A DNA stretch of 64,000 nt from Micromonospora pallida (GTDB taxonomy: Bacteria > Actinomycetota > Actinomycetes > Mycobacteriales > Micromonosporaceae): positions 1,550,001 to 1,614,000 of the forward strand of contig NZ_FMHW01000002.1 in NCBI RefSeq assembly GCF_900090325.1, read 5' to 3'. The notes beneath the pieces were generated by a model that had not been told where the DNA came from, made no database searches, and was given only the letters and a program-made list of their open reading frames with translations. The number at the start of each line of letters is the position of its first letter. The first letter of the stretch is position 1. This document shows, piece after piece, positions 11,854 to 20,887 of this stretch. The translations under genes were made by a program, and so were the position numbers.

Positions 11854-12069
11854 ATGGCTACTCGTGACAGCGGCGGTCAGTCCCAGTCGGGCAAGGCGCG
11901 CCAGGGCGAGGAGATCGAGGACGTCACCACCGAGGCGAACCCGGAGGTCGCCGAGCGGCACGCCGAGATCACCGAGGACGTCGACGACCTGCTCGACGAG
12001 ATCGACTCCGTCCTCGAGGAAAACGCCGAGGAATTCGTGAGGGGCTATGTTCAGAAAGGCGGGGAATAG
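11854..12069 (+). CDS. pup: Prokaryotic ubiquitin-like protein Pup
   Basis: A 71-aa acidic, intrinsically disordered tag that PafA ligates to substrate lysines. The conserved central and C-terminal helix region is present ([20 protein letters not shown], then [10 protein letters not shown]). The gene ends GGC GGG GAA TAG, so the terminal residue is an encoded Glu rather than the Gln of mycobacterial Pup. It has a strong Shine-Dalgarno (GGAGGAGG) 6 bp before ATG 11854. It starts the likely pup-endonuclease VII-prcB-prcA unit. Confidence 0.98.
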   Translation: MATRDSGGQSQSGKARQGEEIEDVTTEANPEVAERHAEITEDVDDLLDEIDSVLEENAEEFVRGYVQKGGE

Positions 12070-12074
12070 GGCAC

Positions 12075-12746
12075 ATGTCCGATTCGCCCAATGCGACGGA
12101 CAAGCCCTGCCCGCAATGCGGACGAGTACTTCCTCTCACCGAGTTCCACCGTAATCGCCGCCGGGTCGACGGCCTCGCCTTCTACTGCAAGGCATGTGCG
12201 GCGACCCGGTCGGAGGCGAGTCGTCGCAGGCGTGGCATCGCGCCGCAGCGCAGATCGCCGACGCCGGTGGGAGACGGCCTGAAGTGGTGTCCGGACTGCG
12301 AGCAGATCAAGCCGCTGGCCGACTTTCCCACCACCTCAACCAAGGCCAGCGGCCGGCACAGCTATTGCAAGCCGTGCCACAACGCGCGCGGTAAGGAGAC
12401 GGCACAGCGGCTCTACGGCGGAACGCGGGAGTACCACCTGCGGCGGCGGTACGGCATCGGGCAGAAGGAGTTCGACGAGCTTCTGGCCGAGCAGGATGGG
12501 GTCTGCGCGATCTGCGGCACCTCCGCGCCGCAACATGTGGACCACGATCACCGCACCGGGTGGGTGCGCGGGATACTCTGCTTCAACTGCAACGGTGGTC
12601 TTGGTCAGTTCCGTGACGACCAGTCACGGTTGGCCGGGGCGATCACGTACCTGAGAGGAACCACGTGGCAGCGGGTTTTGATCCATCCGGGCGTCTGGCA
12701 GCTGAGTTCACCAACGCGGGGACGTCCTCCTTCACCCAGTTCCTGA
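12075..12746 (+). CDS. Recombination endonuclease VII-like zinc protein between pup and prcB
   Basis: A 223-aa protein starting 5 bp after pup. Residues about 10-45 and 75-110 form two similar zinc-ribbon-like units (CPQC...CKAC and CPDC...CKPC). The C-terminal domain has CAIC, the HVDHDHRTG active-site motif and CFNCNGGLG, as in the His-Me-finger T4 endonuclease VII fold. The last 27 codons overlap prcB in another reading frame by 82 bp. Genes of this type sit in proteasome loci of several actinobacteria, but no role in pupylation is established as far as I know. Confidence 0.88.
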   Translation: MSDSPNATDKPCPQCGRVLPLTEFHRNRRRVDGLAFYCKACAATRSEASRRRRGIAPQRRSPTPVGDGLKWCPDCEQIKPLADFPTTSTKASGRHSYCKPCHNARGKETAQRLYGGTREYHLRRRYGIGQKEFDELLAEQDGVCAICGTSAPQHVDHDHRTGWVRGILCFNCNGGLGQFRDDQSRLAGAITYLRGTTWQRVLIHPGVWQLSSPTRGRPPSPSS

Positions 12747-13504
12747 GTCGGGTGGCGCCGGAGCTGCTGCCGGGTCGACGGGCGCTGCCGCCGGGCATGG
12801 CCGCCGACCTCGCGCCGCACGCGACGACCATTGTGGCCATCTCTGCCGCGGGTGGCGTGGTGATGGCCGGCGACCGGCGGGCCACCATGGGCAACCTGAT
12901 CGCCCAGCGGGACATCGAGAAGGTGCACCCGGCCGACGCGTACTCGCTGGTCGGTATCGCTGGCACCGCGGGCATCGGCATCGAGCTGATGCGGCTGTTC
13001 CAGGTGGAGCTGGAGCACTACGAGAAGATCGAGGGCGCGATGCTCTCGCTCGACGGTAAGGCCAACCGGCTCGCCGCGATGATCCGGGGCAACCTTGGCG
13101 CGGCGATGCAGGGCCTCGCGGTGATCCCGCTCTTCGCCGGCTTCGACCTGGCCGCCCCCGATCCCGCGCGGGCCGGTCGGATCTTCAGCTTCGATGTCAC
13201 CGGTGGCCCGTACGAGGAGACCGGGTACGACGCGATCGGCTCCGGTTCGATCTTCGCCCGGTCCGCCCTGAAGAAGCGGTTCCGCGCCGGGCTCTCCATC
13301 GAGGAGGCGACCCGGCTCGCGGTGGAGGCGCTCTACGACGCGGCCGACGACGACACCGCCACCGGTGGCCCGGACCTGACCCGCCGGATCTACCCGGTGG
13401 TGATGACCGCGACGGCGGAGGGGACGCACCGGCTCACCGCGGAGGAGACCGCCACGCTCGCGGAGAGCGTCGTGGCGGGCCGGATGGAGAACCCGGGCGG
13501 CTGA
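12665..13504 (+). CDS. prcB: Proteasome core particle beta subunit
   Basis: A 279-aa N-terminal-nucleophile hydrolase forming the catalytic rings of the 20S core. A 53-residue propeptide (with [17 protein letters not shown], like mycobacterial PrcB) precedes the nucleophile Thr54 in the motif [25 protein letters not shown] and the conserved Lys (IEKVHP) follow. Start GTG 12665 has AGAGGA upstream and keeps the conserved propeptide, so the 82-bp overlap with the preceding gene appears real and suggests translational coupling. Confidence 0.97.
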   Translation: MAAGFDPSGRLAAEFTNAGTSSFTQFLSRVAPELLPGRRALPPGMAADLAPHATTIVAISAAGGVVMAGDRRATMGNLIAQRDIEKVHPADAYSLVGIAGTAGIGIELMRLFQVELEHYEKIEGAMLSLDGKANRLAAMIRGNLGAAMQGLAVIPLFAGFDLAAPDPARAGRIFSFDVTGGPYEETGYDAIGSGSIFARSALKKRFRAGLSIEEATRLAVEALYDAADDDTATGGPDLTRRIYPVVMTATAEGTHRLTAEETATLAESVVAGRMENPGG

Positions 13505-13568
13505 CCCCGCTCCCCAGTCAGCAGCAACCAGCAGCCGTCAGCACAGCGCCTGAAGGAGAACCGCCGTC

Positions 13569-14402
13569 GTGGCCATGCAGTTCTACGCTTCGCCCGAACA
13601 GATCATGCGCGACCGCTCCGAGCTGGCCCGCAAGGGCATCGCCCGGGGTCGTAGCGCGGTGGTCCTGAGCTATTCGGGTGGGGTGCTCTTCGTCGCGGAG
13701 AATCTCTCCAGCGCCCTGCACAAGGTCAGTGAGATCTACGACCGGATCGGCTTCGCCGCGGTCGGTCGGTACAACGAGTTCGAGAACCTGCGGCGTGCCG
13801 GGGTGCGGATGGCCGATCTCAACGGCCTCAGCTACGACCGGCGGGACGTGACCGGCCGGGCCATCGCGAACTGGTACGCGCAGATCCTCGGCACGATCTT
13901 CACCGAGCAGTCGAAGCCGTTCGAGGTGGAGCTCTGCGTGGCGCAGGTGGGCGCCTCGGCGGAGGAGGACGAGCTCTACCGGCTCACCTACGACGGGTCG
14001 GTGAACGACGAGCCGGGCCGGATGGCGATGGGCGGCCAGGCGGAGGCGATCTCCGGGGTGCTCAAGTCGGAGCACCGTCCGGACATGTCGCTGGCCGAGG
14101 CGGTCAAGGTCGCGGTGAAGGCGCTGGGCAGCGTCGGTGGCGAGGGTGGTACGGCGCGGACCATCGCCGCCAACCAGCTCGAGGTGGCGGTGCTGGACCG
14201 CAAGCGGGTCGGGCGGACCTTCCGCCGGGTCACCGGGGCGGCGCTGACCGCGTTGCTGGACGGCGGGGAGGAGCCGGCCGACGCGGCCGGGGAGGAGCCG
14301 AAGCCGCCGTCGGCCCCGGCGGGGAAGCCGACCACCTCGGCCGGCTCGGCGGACCTGGAGGGGCAGGCCCCGGAGGAGTCCGCCGGCTCGACGGAGGAGT
14401 GA
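13569..14402 (+). CDS. prcA: Proteasome core particle alpha subunit
   Basis: A 277-aa subunit of the outer rings that gate the 20S core. [20 protein letters not shown] is the N-terminal gate and helix region; [20 protein letters not shown] and [18 protein letters not shown] match mycobacterial PrcA. The C-terminal 45 residues are acidic, Pro/Ala-rich and unlike the fold. Start GTG 13569 with AAGGAG about 11 bp upstream; ATG two codons later is an alternative. It follows prcB by 64 bp and is followed by a strong hairpin. Confidence 0.97.
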   Translation: MAMQFYASPEQIMRDRSELARKGIARGRSAVVLSYSGGVLFVAENLSSALHKVSEIYDRIGFAAVGRYNEFENLRRAGVRMADLNGLSYDRRDVTGRAIANWYAQILGTIFTEQSKPFEVELCVAQVGASAEEDELYRLTYDGSVNDEPGRMAMGGQAEAISGVLKSEHRPDMSLAEAVKVAVKALGSVGGEGGTARTIAANQLEVAVLDRKRVGRTFRRVTGAALTALLDGGEEPADAAGEEPKPPSAPAGKPTTSAGSADLEGQAPEESAGSTEE

Positions 14403-14405
14403 CCC

Positions 14406-14456
14406 CGACCGGCAGCTGACCGGGTCGCCAACCGGCGACCGGACGGCTGCCGGTCG
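14406..14456 (+). terminator. Long hairpin after prcA
   Basis: An outer 11-bp perfect stem, 14406-14416 with 14446-14456, encloses a second stem (GGTCGCC/GGCGACC). It starts 3 bp after the prcA stop and can end the pup-prcBA transcript. The rest of 14457-14603, before the convergent rfbB, shows nothing else. Confidence 0.65.
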
Positions 14457-14603
14457 TACGTGCACCGGAGTTCTGCGGCCACGGCCCGCTGCGGCGTGCC
14501 GTGGCCCGCGCCCTCCGGGTACGTCGCCGCGTCGATGCCCCGTGCTCGTGGTGGCGTGGGGCGTGGCCGAGAGCGGGGCGGGTCGGGCACGTCGACGGTC
14601 CAC

Positions 14604-15580
14604 TCAGGGGCGGTGCTTCAGGGGTCGCCACCAGGCCCGGTTCGACCGGTACCAGTCGATCGTGGCCGTCAGTCCGGTAGCCAGGTCGACGCGGGGGCGT
14701 AGCCCAGTTCCTGGCGGCTGCGGGTGGTGTCGAGCGAGTAGCGCCGGTCGTGGCCCTTGCGGTCGGCGACCGGGCGTACCCGGTCCCAGTCGGCCCCGCA
14801 GGCGGTGAGGATCCGCCCGGTCAGGTCCCGGTTGGTCAGCTCGGTGTCTCCGGCGAGGTGGTAGATCCGGCCGGCGTGGCCGTGCCGCTGGGCCAGGACG
14901 ATGCCGTGGCAGTGGTCGTCGACGTGCAGCCAGTCGCGGACGTTGCCGCCGTCGCCGTAGAGCGGCAGCGGCTGCCCGTCGATCAGGTTGGTGACGAAGA
15001 GCGGGACCAGCTTCTCCGGATACTGGTAGGGGCCGTAGGTGTTGGTGCCCCGGGTGACGACCACGTCCAGGTCATGGGTGTGGTGGTAGGCCAGCGCAAG
15101 CAGGTCCGCCGCGGCCTTGGAGGCCGAGTACGGCGACGAGGGGACCACCGGCGCGGTCTCGGTCCACGAGCCGGCGTCGATCGAGCCGTACACCTCGTCG
15201 GTGGAGACCTGCACGAACCGGCCGACGCGGTGGCGTAGGGCCGCGTCGAGCAGGGTCTGGGTGCCCAGCACGTTGGTGCTGACGAAGGCGGCCGCGCCGA
15301 CGATGGAACGGTCCACGTGGGACTCGGCGGCGAAGTGCACGACCAGGTCGTGTCCGGCCACGGTGGCGTTGACCAGGTCGGCGTCCCGGACATCGCCGTG
15401 GACCACTCGCAGACGGGGGTCGGCGCGGACGGCGGCGAGGGCGCCTCTCGTACCGGCGTAGGTGAAGCTGTCCAGGACGGTGAGGGCGGTCGGGACGACC
15501 TCGGGTTCGGCGCCGCGCAGCAGGCGTCGTACGTAGGCCGATCCGATGAAGCCGGCGCCGCCGGTGACGAGGATCCTCAC
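14604..15580 (-). CDS. rfbB: dTDP-glucose 4,6-dehydratase, with an apparent 3' frameshift
   Basis: An extended SDR enzyme converting dTDP-glucose to dTDP-4-keto-6-deoxyglucose for cell-wall or antibiotic sugars. NAD-binding TGGAGFIGS is at residues 6-14, the STDEVYGS triad region and YSASK follow. As read, the frame stops at 14669 after 303 residues (ending STWLPD). One extra base in the five-G run at 14693-14697 would instead give a tail continuing RVDLATGLTATIDWYRSN and a stop at 14604, the normal length of about 325 aa. It lies alone between prcA and pafA on the opposite strand, with no other rml genes nearby. Confidence 0.88.
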
Positions 15581-15670
15581 AGGTGGCCAACTCTACGCCC
15601 GGCGGCCGGACAGCAGGCCGGGACGGCAGCGCGGTGGGCGGGCGTGGACCGTGGTAACGGCGCGGATCGT

Positions 15671-15706
15671 GGCGGTGGCGTGCTGAACGGCGGTGGCGTG
15701 CTGAAC
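15671..15706. repeat. Perfect 18-bp tandem duplication upstream of pafA
   Basis: GGCGGTGGCGTGCTGAAC occurs at 15671-15688 and again at 15689-15706. A GGCGCGGATCGTGG copy flanks the pair on each side (15659 and 15737). It sits in the 245-bp gap between divergent rfbB and pafA. Confidence 0.8.
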
Positions 15707-15825
15707 GGCGCGGGATCGTGGGGTGGTGCGGTGAGCGGCGCGGATCGTGGCGGTCCGGCGACCGGGTGCGACAATGCCCCGTCGAGCGCTGCCCAATCCG
15801 GGCCCCAAGGGGCTAATGTCTCTTC

Positions 15826-17184
15826 ATGGAGCGGCGAATCTTCGGTATCGAGACCGAGTACGGCGTCACCTGTACGTACCGGGGACAGCGGCGACTCTCA
15901 CCCGACGAGGTCGCGCGTTACCTGTTCCGCCGAGTGGTGTCCTGGGGCCGGTCGAGCAACGTCTTCCTGCGCAACGGCGCCCGCCTCTACCTCGACGTCG
16001 GTTCGCACCCGGAGTACGCCACGCCGGAGTGCGACTCGGTGGTGGACCTGGTCGCCCACGACCGGGCCGGTGAGCGGATCCTGGAGGGTCTGCTGATCGA
16101 CGCGGAGAAGCGGCTGCACGACGAGGGCATCGCGGGTGAGATCTACCTGTTCAAGAACAACACCGACTCGGCCGGCAACTCGTACGGCTGCCACGAGAAC
16201 TACCTGGTGTCCCGGCACGGGGAGTTCGGGCGGCTGGCCGACGTGCTGATCCCGTTCCTGGTCACCCGGCAGTTGATCTGCGGGGCCGGGAAGGTGCTCC
16301 AGACGCCGCGTGGCGCGGTGTACTGCCTCTCCCAGCGCGCGGAACACATCTGGGAGGGGGTCTCCTCGGCGACCACCCGGAGCCGGCCGATCATCAACAC
16401 CCGGGACGAGCCGCACGCGGACGCCGAGCGGTACCGCCGGCTGCACGTGATCGTCGGTGACTCCAACATGAACGAGGTCACCACCATGCTCAAGGTGGGC
16501 TCGGCGGACATCGTGCTGCGGATGATCGAGGCCGGGGTGGTGATGCGGGACCTGACGCTGGAGAACCCGATCCGGGCGATCCGGGAGGTGTCGCACGACA
16601 TCACCGGTCGCCGCAAGGTGCGGTTGGCCTCCGGTAAGGAGATCAGCGCGCTGGAGATCCAGCAGGAGTACCTGGCCAGGGCGACCGAGTTCGTGGAGCG
16701 GCGAGGCGGCGACCAGACCGCCAAGCGGGTGGTGGAGTTGTGGGGTCGGGTGCTGAGCGCGGTGGAGACCGGTGACCTGGAGCCGGTGGCCCGGGAGATC
16801 GACTGGGTGACCAAGCTGCGGCTGATCGAGCGGTACCAGCGCAAGCACGACCTGCCGCTGTCGCACCCCCGGGTCGCGCAGATGGACCTGGCGTACCACG
16901 ACCTGCGGCGTGGCCGGGGCCTGTACGCGCTGCTGGAGCGGCGTGGGCAGGTCGACCGGGTGACCACCGATCCGGAGATCTTCGAGGCGAAGGAGACGCC
17001 GCCGCAGACCACCCGGGCGCGGCTGCGGGGCGAGTTCATCCGGCACGCCCAGGAGAAGCGGCGGGACTTCACCGTCGACTGGGTGCACCTGAAGCTCAAC
17101 GACCAGGCGCAGCGCACGGTGCTCTGCAAGGATCCGTTCCGCGCCTACGACGAGCGGGTGGAGCGGCTGATCGCGAGCATGTGA
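15826..17184 (+). CDS. pafA: Pup--protein ligase
   Basis: A 452-aa enzyme, the same length as mycobacterial PafA, that phosphorylates the Pup C-terminal Glu and joins it to substrate lysine. The N-terminal [11 protein letters not shown] carries the catalytic acids. [40 protein letters not shown] and [14 protein letters not shown] are family motifs shared with Dop; the Dop-loop is absent. Start ATG 15826. A hairpin follows the stop. Confidence 0.97.
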   Translation: MERRIFGIETEYGVTCTYRGQRRLSPDEVARYLFRRVVSWGRSSNVFLRNGARLYLDVGSHPEYATPECDSVVDLVAHDRAGERILEGLLIDAEKRLHDEGIAGEIYLFKNNTDSAGNSYGCHENYLVSRHGEFGRLADVLIPFLVTRQLICGAGKVLQTPRGAVYCLSQRAEHIWEGVSSATTRSRPIINTRDEPHADAERYRRLHVIVGDSNMNEVTTMLKVGSADIVLRMIEAGVVMRDLTLENPIRAIREVSHDITGRRKVRLASGKEISALEIQQEYLARATEFVERRGGDQTAKRVVELWGRVLSAVETGDLEPVAREIDWVTKLRLIERYQRKHDLPLSHPRVAQMDLAYHDLRRGRGLYALLERRGQVDRVTTDPEIFEAKETPPQTTRARLRGEFIRHAQEKRRDFTVDWVHLKLNDQAQRTVLCKDPFRAYDERVERLIASM

Positions 17185-17189
17185 CCGGT

Positions 17190-17222
17190 GGGTCCCGGCG
17201 GGTGAGGAGCCGGCCGGGACCC
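17190..17222 (+). terminator. Hairpin after pafA
   Basis: A 10-bp perfect stem, 17190-17199 with 17213-17222, beginning 5 bp after the pafA stop and followed by a C-run. It lies 20 bp before the 59-aa gene and may end or attenuate pafA transcripts. Confidence 0.55.
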
Positions 17223-17242
17223 CCCGGTACGCTTGCCGGACT

Positions 17243-17422
17243 ATGGTTTTCCCCTCCCCGCCGGATCGCGAGCGCCAGAACTGGGTCGAGCGGCGCCGGC
17301 AGAAGATCCGTGACGAGATCGCCCGGAACCGGCGCGGTGAGTACACCGTGCCGACCTGGGTGCTCACCGTCGCCCTGGTGGCGATGGTGGGTGGCTGGCT
17401 GGCCCTGATGTACCTGGCCTGA
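17243..17422 (+). CDS. 59-aa single-span membrane protein downstream of pafA
   Basis: A short frame beginning MVFPSPPDRERQNWVERRR, with a basic, helical N-terminal half and one hydrophobic segment at about residues 39-58 (VPTWVLTVALVAMVGGWLAL). The codon pattern (G/C at third positions) is that of a real gene. It is 58 bp after pafA in the same direction. The positively charged N-terminus suggests an inside-N orientation. No family recognised and no function assigned. Confidence 0.65.
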   Translation: MVFPSPPDRERQNWVERRRQKIRDEIARNRRGEYTVPTWVLTVALVAMVGGWLALMYLA

Positions 17423-17536
17423 GCTGCCGGTAGATCCCGCTCGGCGCGCGAAGGCGGCCAGCCGGCTAGGCCGGAGGCGGGCGTCGGGGCGGGCGGTCCG
17501 CGACGGCGGGCGGTCCGGCGGTGCGGCCGGGGGCGG

Positions 17537-18619
17537 TCAGCCGGCGAGGCGGGCGGCGTGTCGACCGGAGGCGGCGGCGGCCAGGAAGTACGCGTGGTCG
17601 GCGGCCAGACCCCGGCCCATCGTCGACAGCGGCACGACGCTGGCGCGCAGTGCGGCGTCCAGCCCGGCGGTGTCGACCCGGACGATCCGGTGCCGGGCGG
17701 TCAGCGGCGCCAGCGCCGCGTCCACCTCGGCGGCCAGCGCCGGATCGAGGCCCTCGGGGACGACCAGGTCCGCCGGGGCGAGCGCGACCCGCCCGTACGC
17801 GGTGAGGCTGTGGTGGGACACCCCCCGGTGTCGGGGGCGGGGGTCGGCGTCGGAGATTCGCAGGGAGCCGATCGGTCGACCGCCGAGCACGGCGACCGCG
17901 TTGACCGCCTCCCCGACGGCCACCCCGGAGTAACCCCACCGGGTGCCGGTGCCGAGGTTCCCCGGTCCCTGGGCGACGACGGCGACGTCGGCGCGCAGCA
18001 CGTGCCGGGCGGCCAGCAGCCCGGTGTGCAGGGTGCTCGCCTCGAGGTCGCCGCCGAAGGACTGGCCGACGCTGATCGTGCCGGCCAGGTGTCCGCGCAG
18101 TCCGTCGAGGGTGCGGGAGAACCAGGCGGGCAGTGCCCCGCCGTCGGTGAGCAGGTAGGCGACCCGGCAGTCGGGAGCGTCCGCGCGGACACCGGCCAGG
18201 ATCGCCGGGAGCGCGGAGTGCAGGTCGGCGGTGACCACCGGCATGCCGGCCAGGTCGTCGGCGTCGGCGAGCAGCGCGTGGTGCGGGGAGGCCTCCTCGT
18301 CGACGCCGAGCAGGATCGGTTGCAGCGGGGTGTAGCGGGCCTTGACCAGGTGGCCGGCGTCGCGGGTGGCGGCCTGCGGTGGGTCCGGTGGCAGCCGGTC
18401 GGGCAGGGCGACGACGAGCGCGTATCCGCCGGTGCCGAGCCCCATCAGCAGCGCGCCGGCGTTGAGCAGCACCCGGTCGCCGGGCTCGGGGTGGCCGACC
18501 AGCTCCGGGTAGGCCAGGGCCCGCATGGTGGCCCCGTCGGGCAGGGCCACGTCGAGTTCCGTCGCGCCGTGCCACTGCCGCCGTAGTGCCGTGACCGTCC
18601 CCGTCCGCCATCGCACCAT
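17537..18619 (-). CDS. DUF3866 family protein
   Basis: A 360-aa conserved actinobacterial protein from ATG 18619 (MVRWRTGTVTALRRQW), the usual beginning of this family. An in-frame GTG at 18691 overlaps the upstream transporter stop by 4 nt and would add 24 low-complexity residues. Other family-like stretches: GDRVLLNAGALLMGLGTGGY, VAVVAQGPGNLGTGT and HHSLTAYGRVAL. No catalytic motif is evident. It is regularly found near pafA. Function unknown. Confidence 0.82.
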   Translation of the reverse strand: MVRWRTGTVTALRRQWHGATELDVALPDGATMRALAYPELVGHPEPGDRVLLNAGALLMGLGTGGYALVVALPDRLPPDPPQAATRDAGHLVKARYTPLQPILLGVDEEASPHHALLADADDLAGMPVVTADLHSALPAILAGVRADAPDCRVAYLLTDGGALPAWFSRTLDGLRGHLAGTISVGQSFGGDLEASTLHTGLLAARHVLRADVAVVAQGPGNLGTGTRWGYSGVAVGEAVNAVAVLGGRPIGSLRISDADPRPRHRGVSHHSLTAYGRVALAPADLVVPEGLDPALAAEVDAALAPLTARHRIVRVDTAGLDAALRASVVPLSTMGRGLAADHAYFLAAAASGRHAARLAG

Positions 18620-18687
18620 GCCCGGCACGCTATCGCCCGGGTGCCCGGTAGCCGGGTCCGGGTCCTGCCGTCGGGTGTCGCCGCTGG

Positions 18688-19674
18688 TCACGGCGTGGGC
18701 GGTGGCTGATCCGGGTGCGGGGTGTGCCGGGCGTGGCCGCTGGCCCCGGGCAGCGAGCGGGTCGGGTCGAGGAAGACGTACCTGATCTCGGGGTAGCGGC
18801 CGGTGAGTCGCCGTTCGGCCTCGTCCGCGACGGCCTCGATGTCCGCGCCGGTCGCGTCGTCGTGGAAGTCGACCTTGGCGGCGACCAGGATGTCGTCCGG
18901 GCCGAGCTGCATGGTGAGCAGGGTGTCGATGCGGTGCACGGTGGGCAGACCGGCGAGGTCGTGTTCGATCTCGTGCCGCATCCGGGCGGGGACCGCCCGG
19001 CCCACCAGCAGCGAGACGTTGCTGTGCGCGAGGATGGTCGCGACGATCAGGAGCAGCAGTCCGATCAGGATCGACGCGATGCCGTCGTACAGCTCGTCGC
19101 CGGTGAGTTCGGACAGGCCGACGCCGAGGGCGGCCAGCAGGAGCCCGACCAGGGCGGCGCTGTCCTCGAGGAAGACGGCCTTGACGGTGGTGTCGGCGGT
19201 CAGCCGCAGGAAACGGCGCGGGGTGGTGCGCCAGCGGTACGACTGGCGGCGGACCTGGCGTACGGCGCGGGCGAGGGAGACCGACTCGATGCCGAACGAG
19301 ACGGCGAGCACGACGTACGACGCGAGGTAGTCGCCACGGTGCTCGTGCACGAGGACGGTGGTGACGCCGTGGGTGATGGCGAAACCGGCGCCACCGACGA
19401 AGGTGAACAACGCGGCGAGCAGCGCCCAGACGTAGCTCTCCTTGCCGTACCCGAAGGGGTGGCGGAGGTCGGCGGGGCGGGCACCCCGGCGTAGCGCCAT
19501 GTAGAGCAGCACCTCGGTGGTGGTGTCGGCGACGGAGTGGGCCGCCTCGGAGAGCATCGCCGCGGAGCCGGAGAGCAGGCCGGCGACCAGCTTGGCGGCG
19601 GCGATGGCCAGGTTCGCGGCGCCGGCCACGACCACGGTGCCGACGCTCTCGGTCCGGGCTGCGGCGTTCGGCAT
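18688..19674 (-). CDS. Cation diffusion facilitator family transporter
   Basis: A 328-aa membrane protein with six predicted helices and a cytoplasmic C-terminal domain (about residues 220-310). The TM2 metal motif is present as SEAAHSVADTTTE (H-x3-D). The TM5 counterpart reads FLEDSAALVG, lacking the H/D-x3-D pair of zinc or iron CDFs and resembling the SLC30A9-like branch. Metal and direction of transport are therefore uncertain. Start ATG 19674. The stop overlaps a possible DUF3866 start, so the two genes may be co-transcribed. Confidence 0.88.
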   Translation of the reverse strand: MPNAAARTESVGTVVVAGAANLAIAAAKLVAGLLSGSAAMLSEAAHSVADTTTEVLLYMALRRGARPADLRHPFGYGKESYVWALLAALFTFVGGAGFAITHGVTTVLVHEHRGDYLASYVVLAVSFGIESVSLARAVRQVRRQSYRWRTTPRRFLRLTADTTVKAVFLEDSAALVGLLLAALGVGLSELTGDELYDGIASILIGLLLLIVATILAHSNVSLLVGRAVPARMRHEIEHDLAGLPTVHRIDTLLTMQLGPDDILVAAKVDFHDDATGADIEAVADEAERRLTGRYPEIRYVFLDPTRSLPGASGHARHTPHPDQPPPTP

Positions 19675-19888
19675 GGGGTCACCCTATGGTCGGTCGGCGT
19701 CGGCCGTCCGGCGACCGCGAACCCCGGGGTACCCCGGTCGCGCGCACCGTGGGGACCGTGAACGCCGAGGTGACCGTCGGGCTCCCGACGGGTGGGACAG
19801 CCGGTGGTGACCAGGGGGTCTGGCGGTCGCGGCGCGCCCGCGTGGGTGCGCGGCCCCGCCGCCCGGGTGGGCTGCTAGCGTCTTGGGC

Positions 19889-20887
19889 GTGTCGCGGACC
19901 CGTACCGAACGCCTGGTCAACCTGGTGATCTGCCTGCTGTCCACGCGACGGTTCCTCACCGCCGCGCAGATCGCCGCGACCGTGCCCGGCTACGAACACG
20001 ATCCGGATGACGTTCGCGACCACGAGGCGTTCCAGCGTAAGTTCGAGCGGGACAAGGCCGAGTTGCGGGAGCTGGGCGTGCCGCTGGAGACGGGCACTGC
20101 CAGCGTTTTCGACACCGAGCCGGGTTACCGGATCGCCCACCGCGAGTACGCGTTGCCCGACATTCCGCTCGAACCGGACGAGGCCGCCGCGGTGGGTATC
20201 GCGGCACGACTGTGGCAGCACGCCGGACTCGCCGCCGCGGCCTCCTCGGGGCTGGCGAAGCTGCGGGCCGCCGGGGTGGACGTGGACCCGCAGGCCACCC
20301 TCGGGCTGGAACCGATGGTCACGGTGGACCCGGCGTTTGCGCCGCTGACCGCCGCCGCGCGGGACCGTCGCGAGGTGAGCTTCGACTACCGCACCCCGGA
20401 CGGTGACGCGCCCGCCACCCGGCGCCTCCAGCCGTGGGGGGTGGTCTGCTGGCGGGGCCGGTGGTACGTGGTCGGCCACGATCTGGACCGGCGGGCTACC
20501 CGTTGCTTCCGGCTCTCCCGGGTGGTCGGCGCGGTCCGGGTGACCGGTCGCCCCGGCGCCTACGCCCCGCCAGAGGGGGCCGACCTGATCAGCCACGTCG
20601 CCCGCTGGTCCGGGCCGGTGGAGCGGACCGGTCGGGCCACCGTCCTGGTCACCCCGGGCCGGGCCGCCGGGCTGCGCCGCTGGGCGGTCGACAGCACCAC
20701 CGGGCCGGACGGGGACCGGCTGGTCCTGCCGTACGCCGACGCGGAGTCGCTGGCCGGTCAGCTCGTCGGGTACGGGCCGGACGTGCGGGTGCTGGACCCG
20801 CCGGAGGTGCGGGAGGCGGTCGTCCAACGACTGAAGGAGATCGCGACCCGGCACGACGAGGTCGCGGTGAGCGGAGGTGCCCGGTGA
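19889..20887 (+). CDS. pafB: WYL-domain transcriptional activator PafB
   Basis: A 332-aa protein with an N-terminal winged helix-turn-helix (RTERLVNLVICLLSTRRFLT, then ERDKAELRELGVPLE) and a WYL domain (PWGVVCWRGRWYVVGHD, FRLSRVVGAVR) plus WCX C-terminus. With PafC it activates the LexA-independent DNA-damage response in mycobacteria. Start GTG 19889; a TTG two codons upstream is possible. The stop overlaps pafC by 4 nt (GTGA), consistent with an obligate heterodimer. Confidence 0.94.
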   Translation: MSRTRTERLVNLVICLLSTRRFLTAAQIAATVPGYEHDPDDVRDHEAFQRKFERDKAELRELGVPLETGTASVFDTEPGYRIAHREYALPDIPLEPDEAAAVGIAARLWQHAGLAAAASSGLAKLRAAGVDVDPQATLGLEPMVTVDPAFAPLTAAARDRREVSFDYRTPDGDAPATRRLQPWGVVCWRGRWYVVGHDLDRRATRCFRLSRVVGAVRVTGRPGAYAPPEGADLISHVARWSGPVERTGRATVLVTPGRAAGLRRWAVDSTTGPDGDRLVLPYADAESLAGQLVGYGPDVRVLDPPEVREAVVQRLKEIATRHDEVAVSGGAR

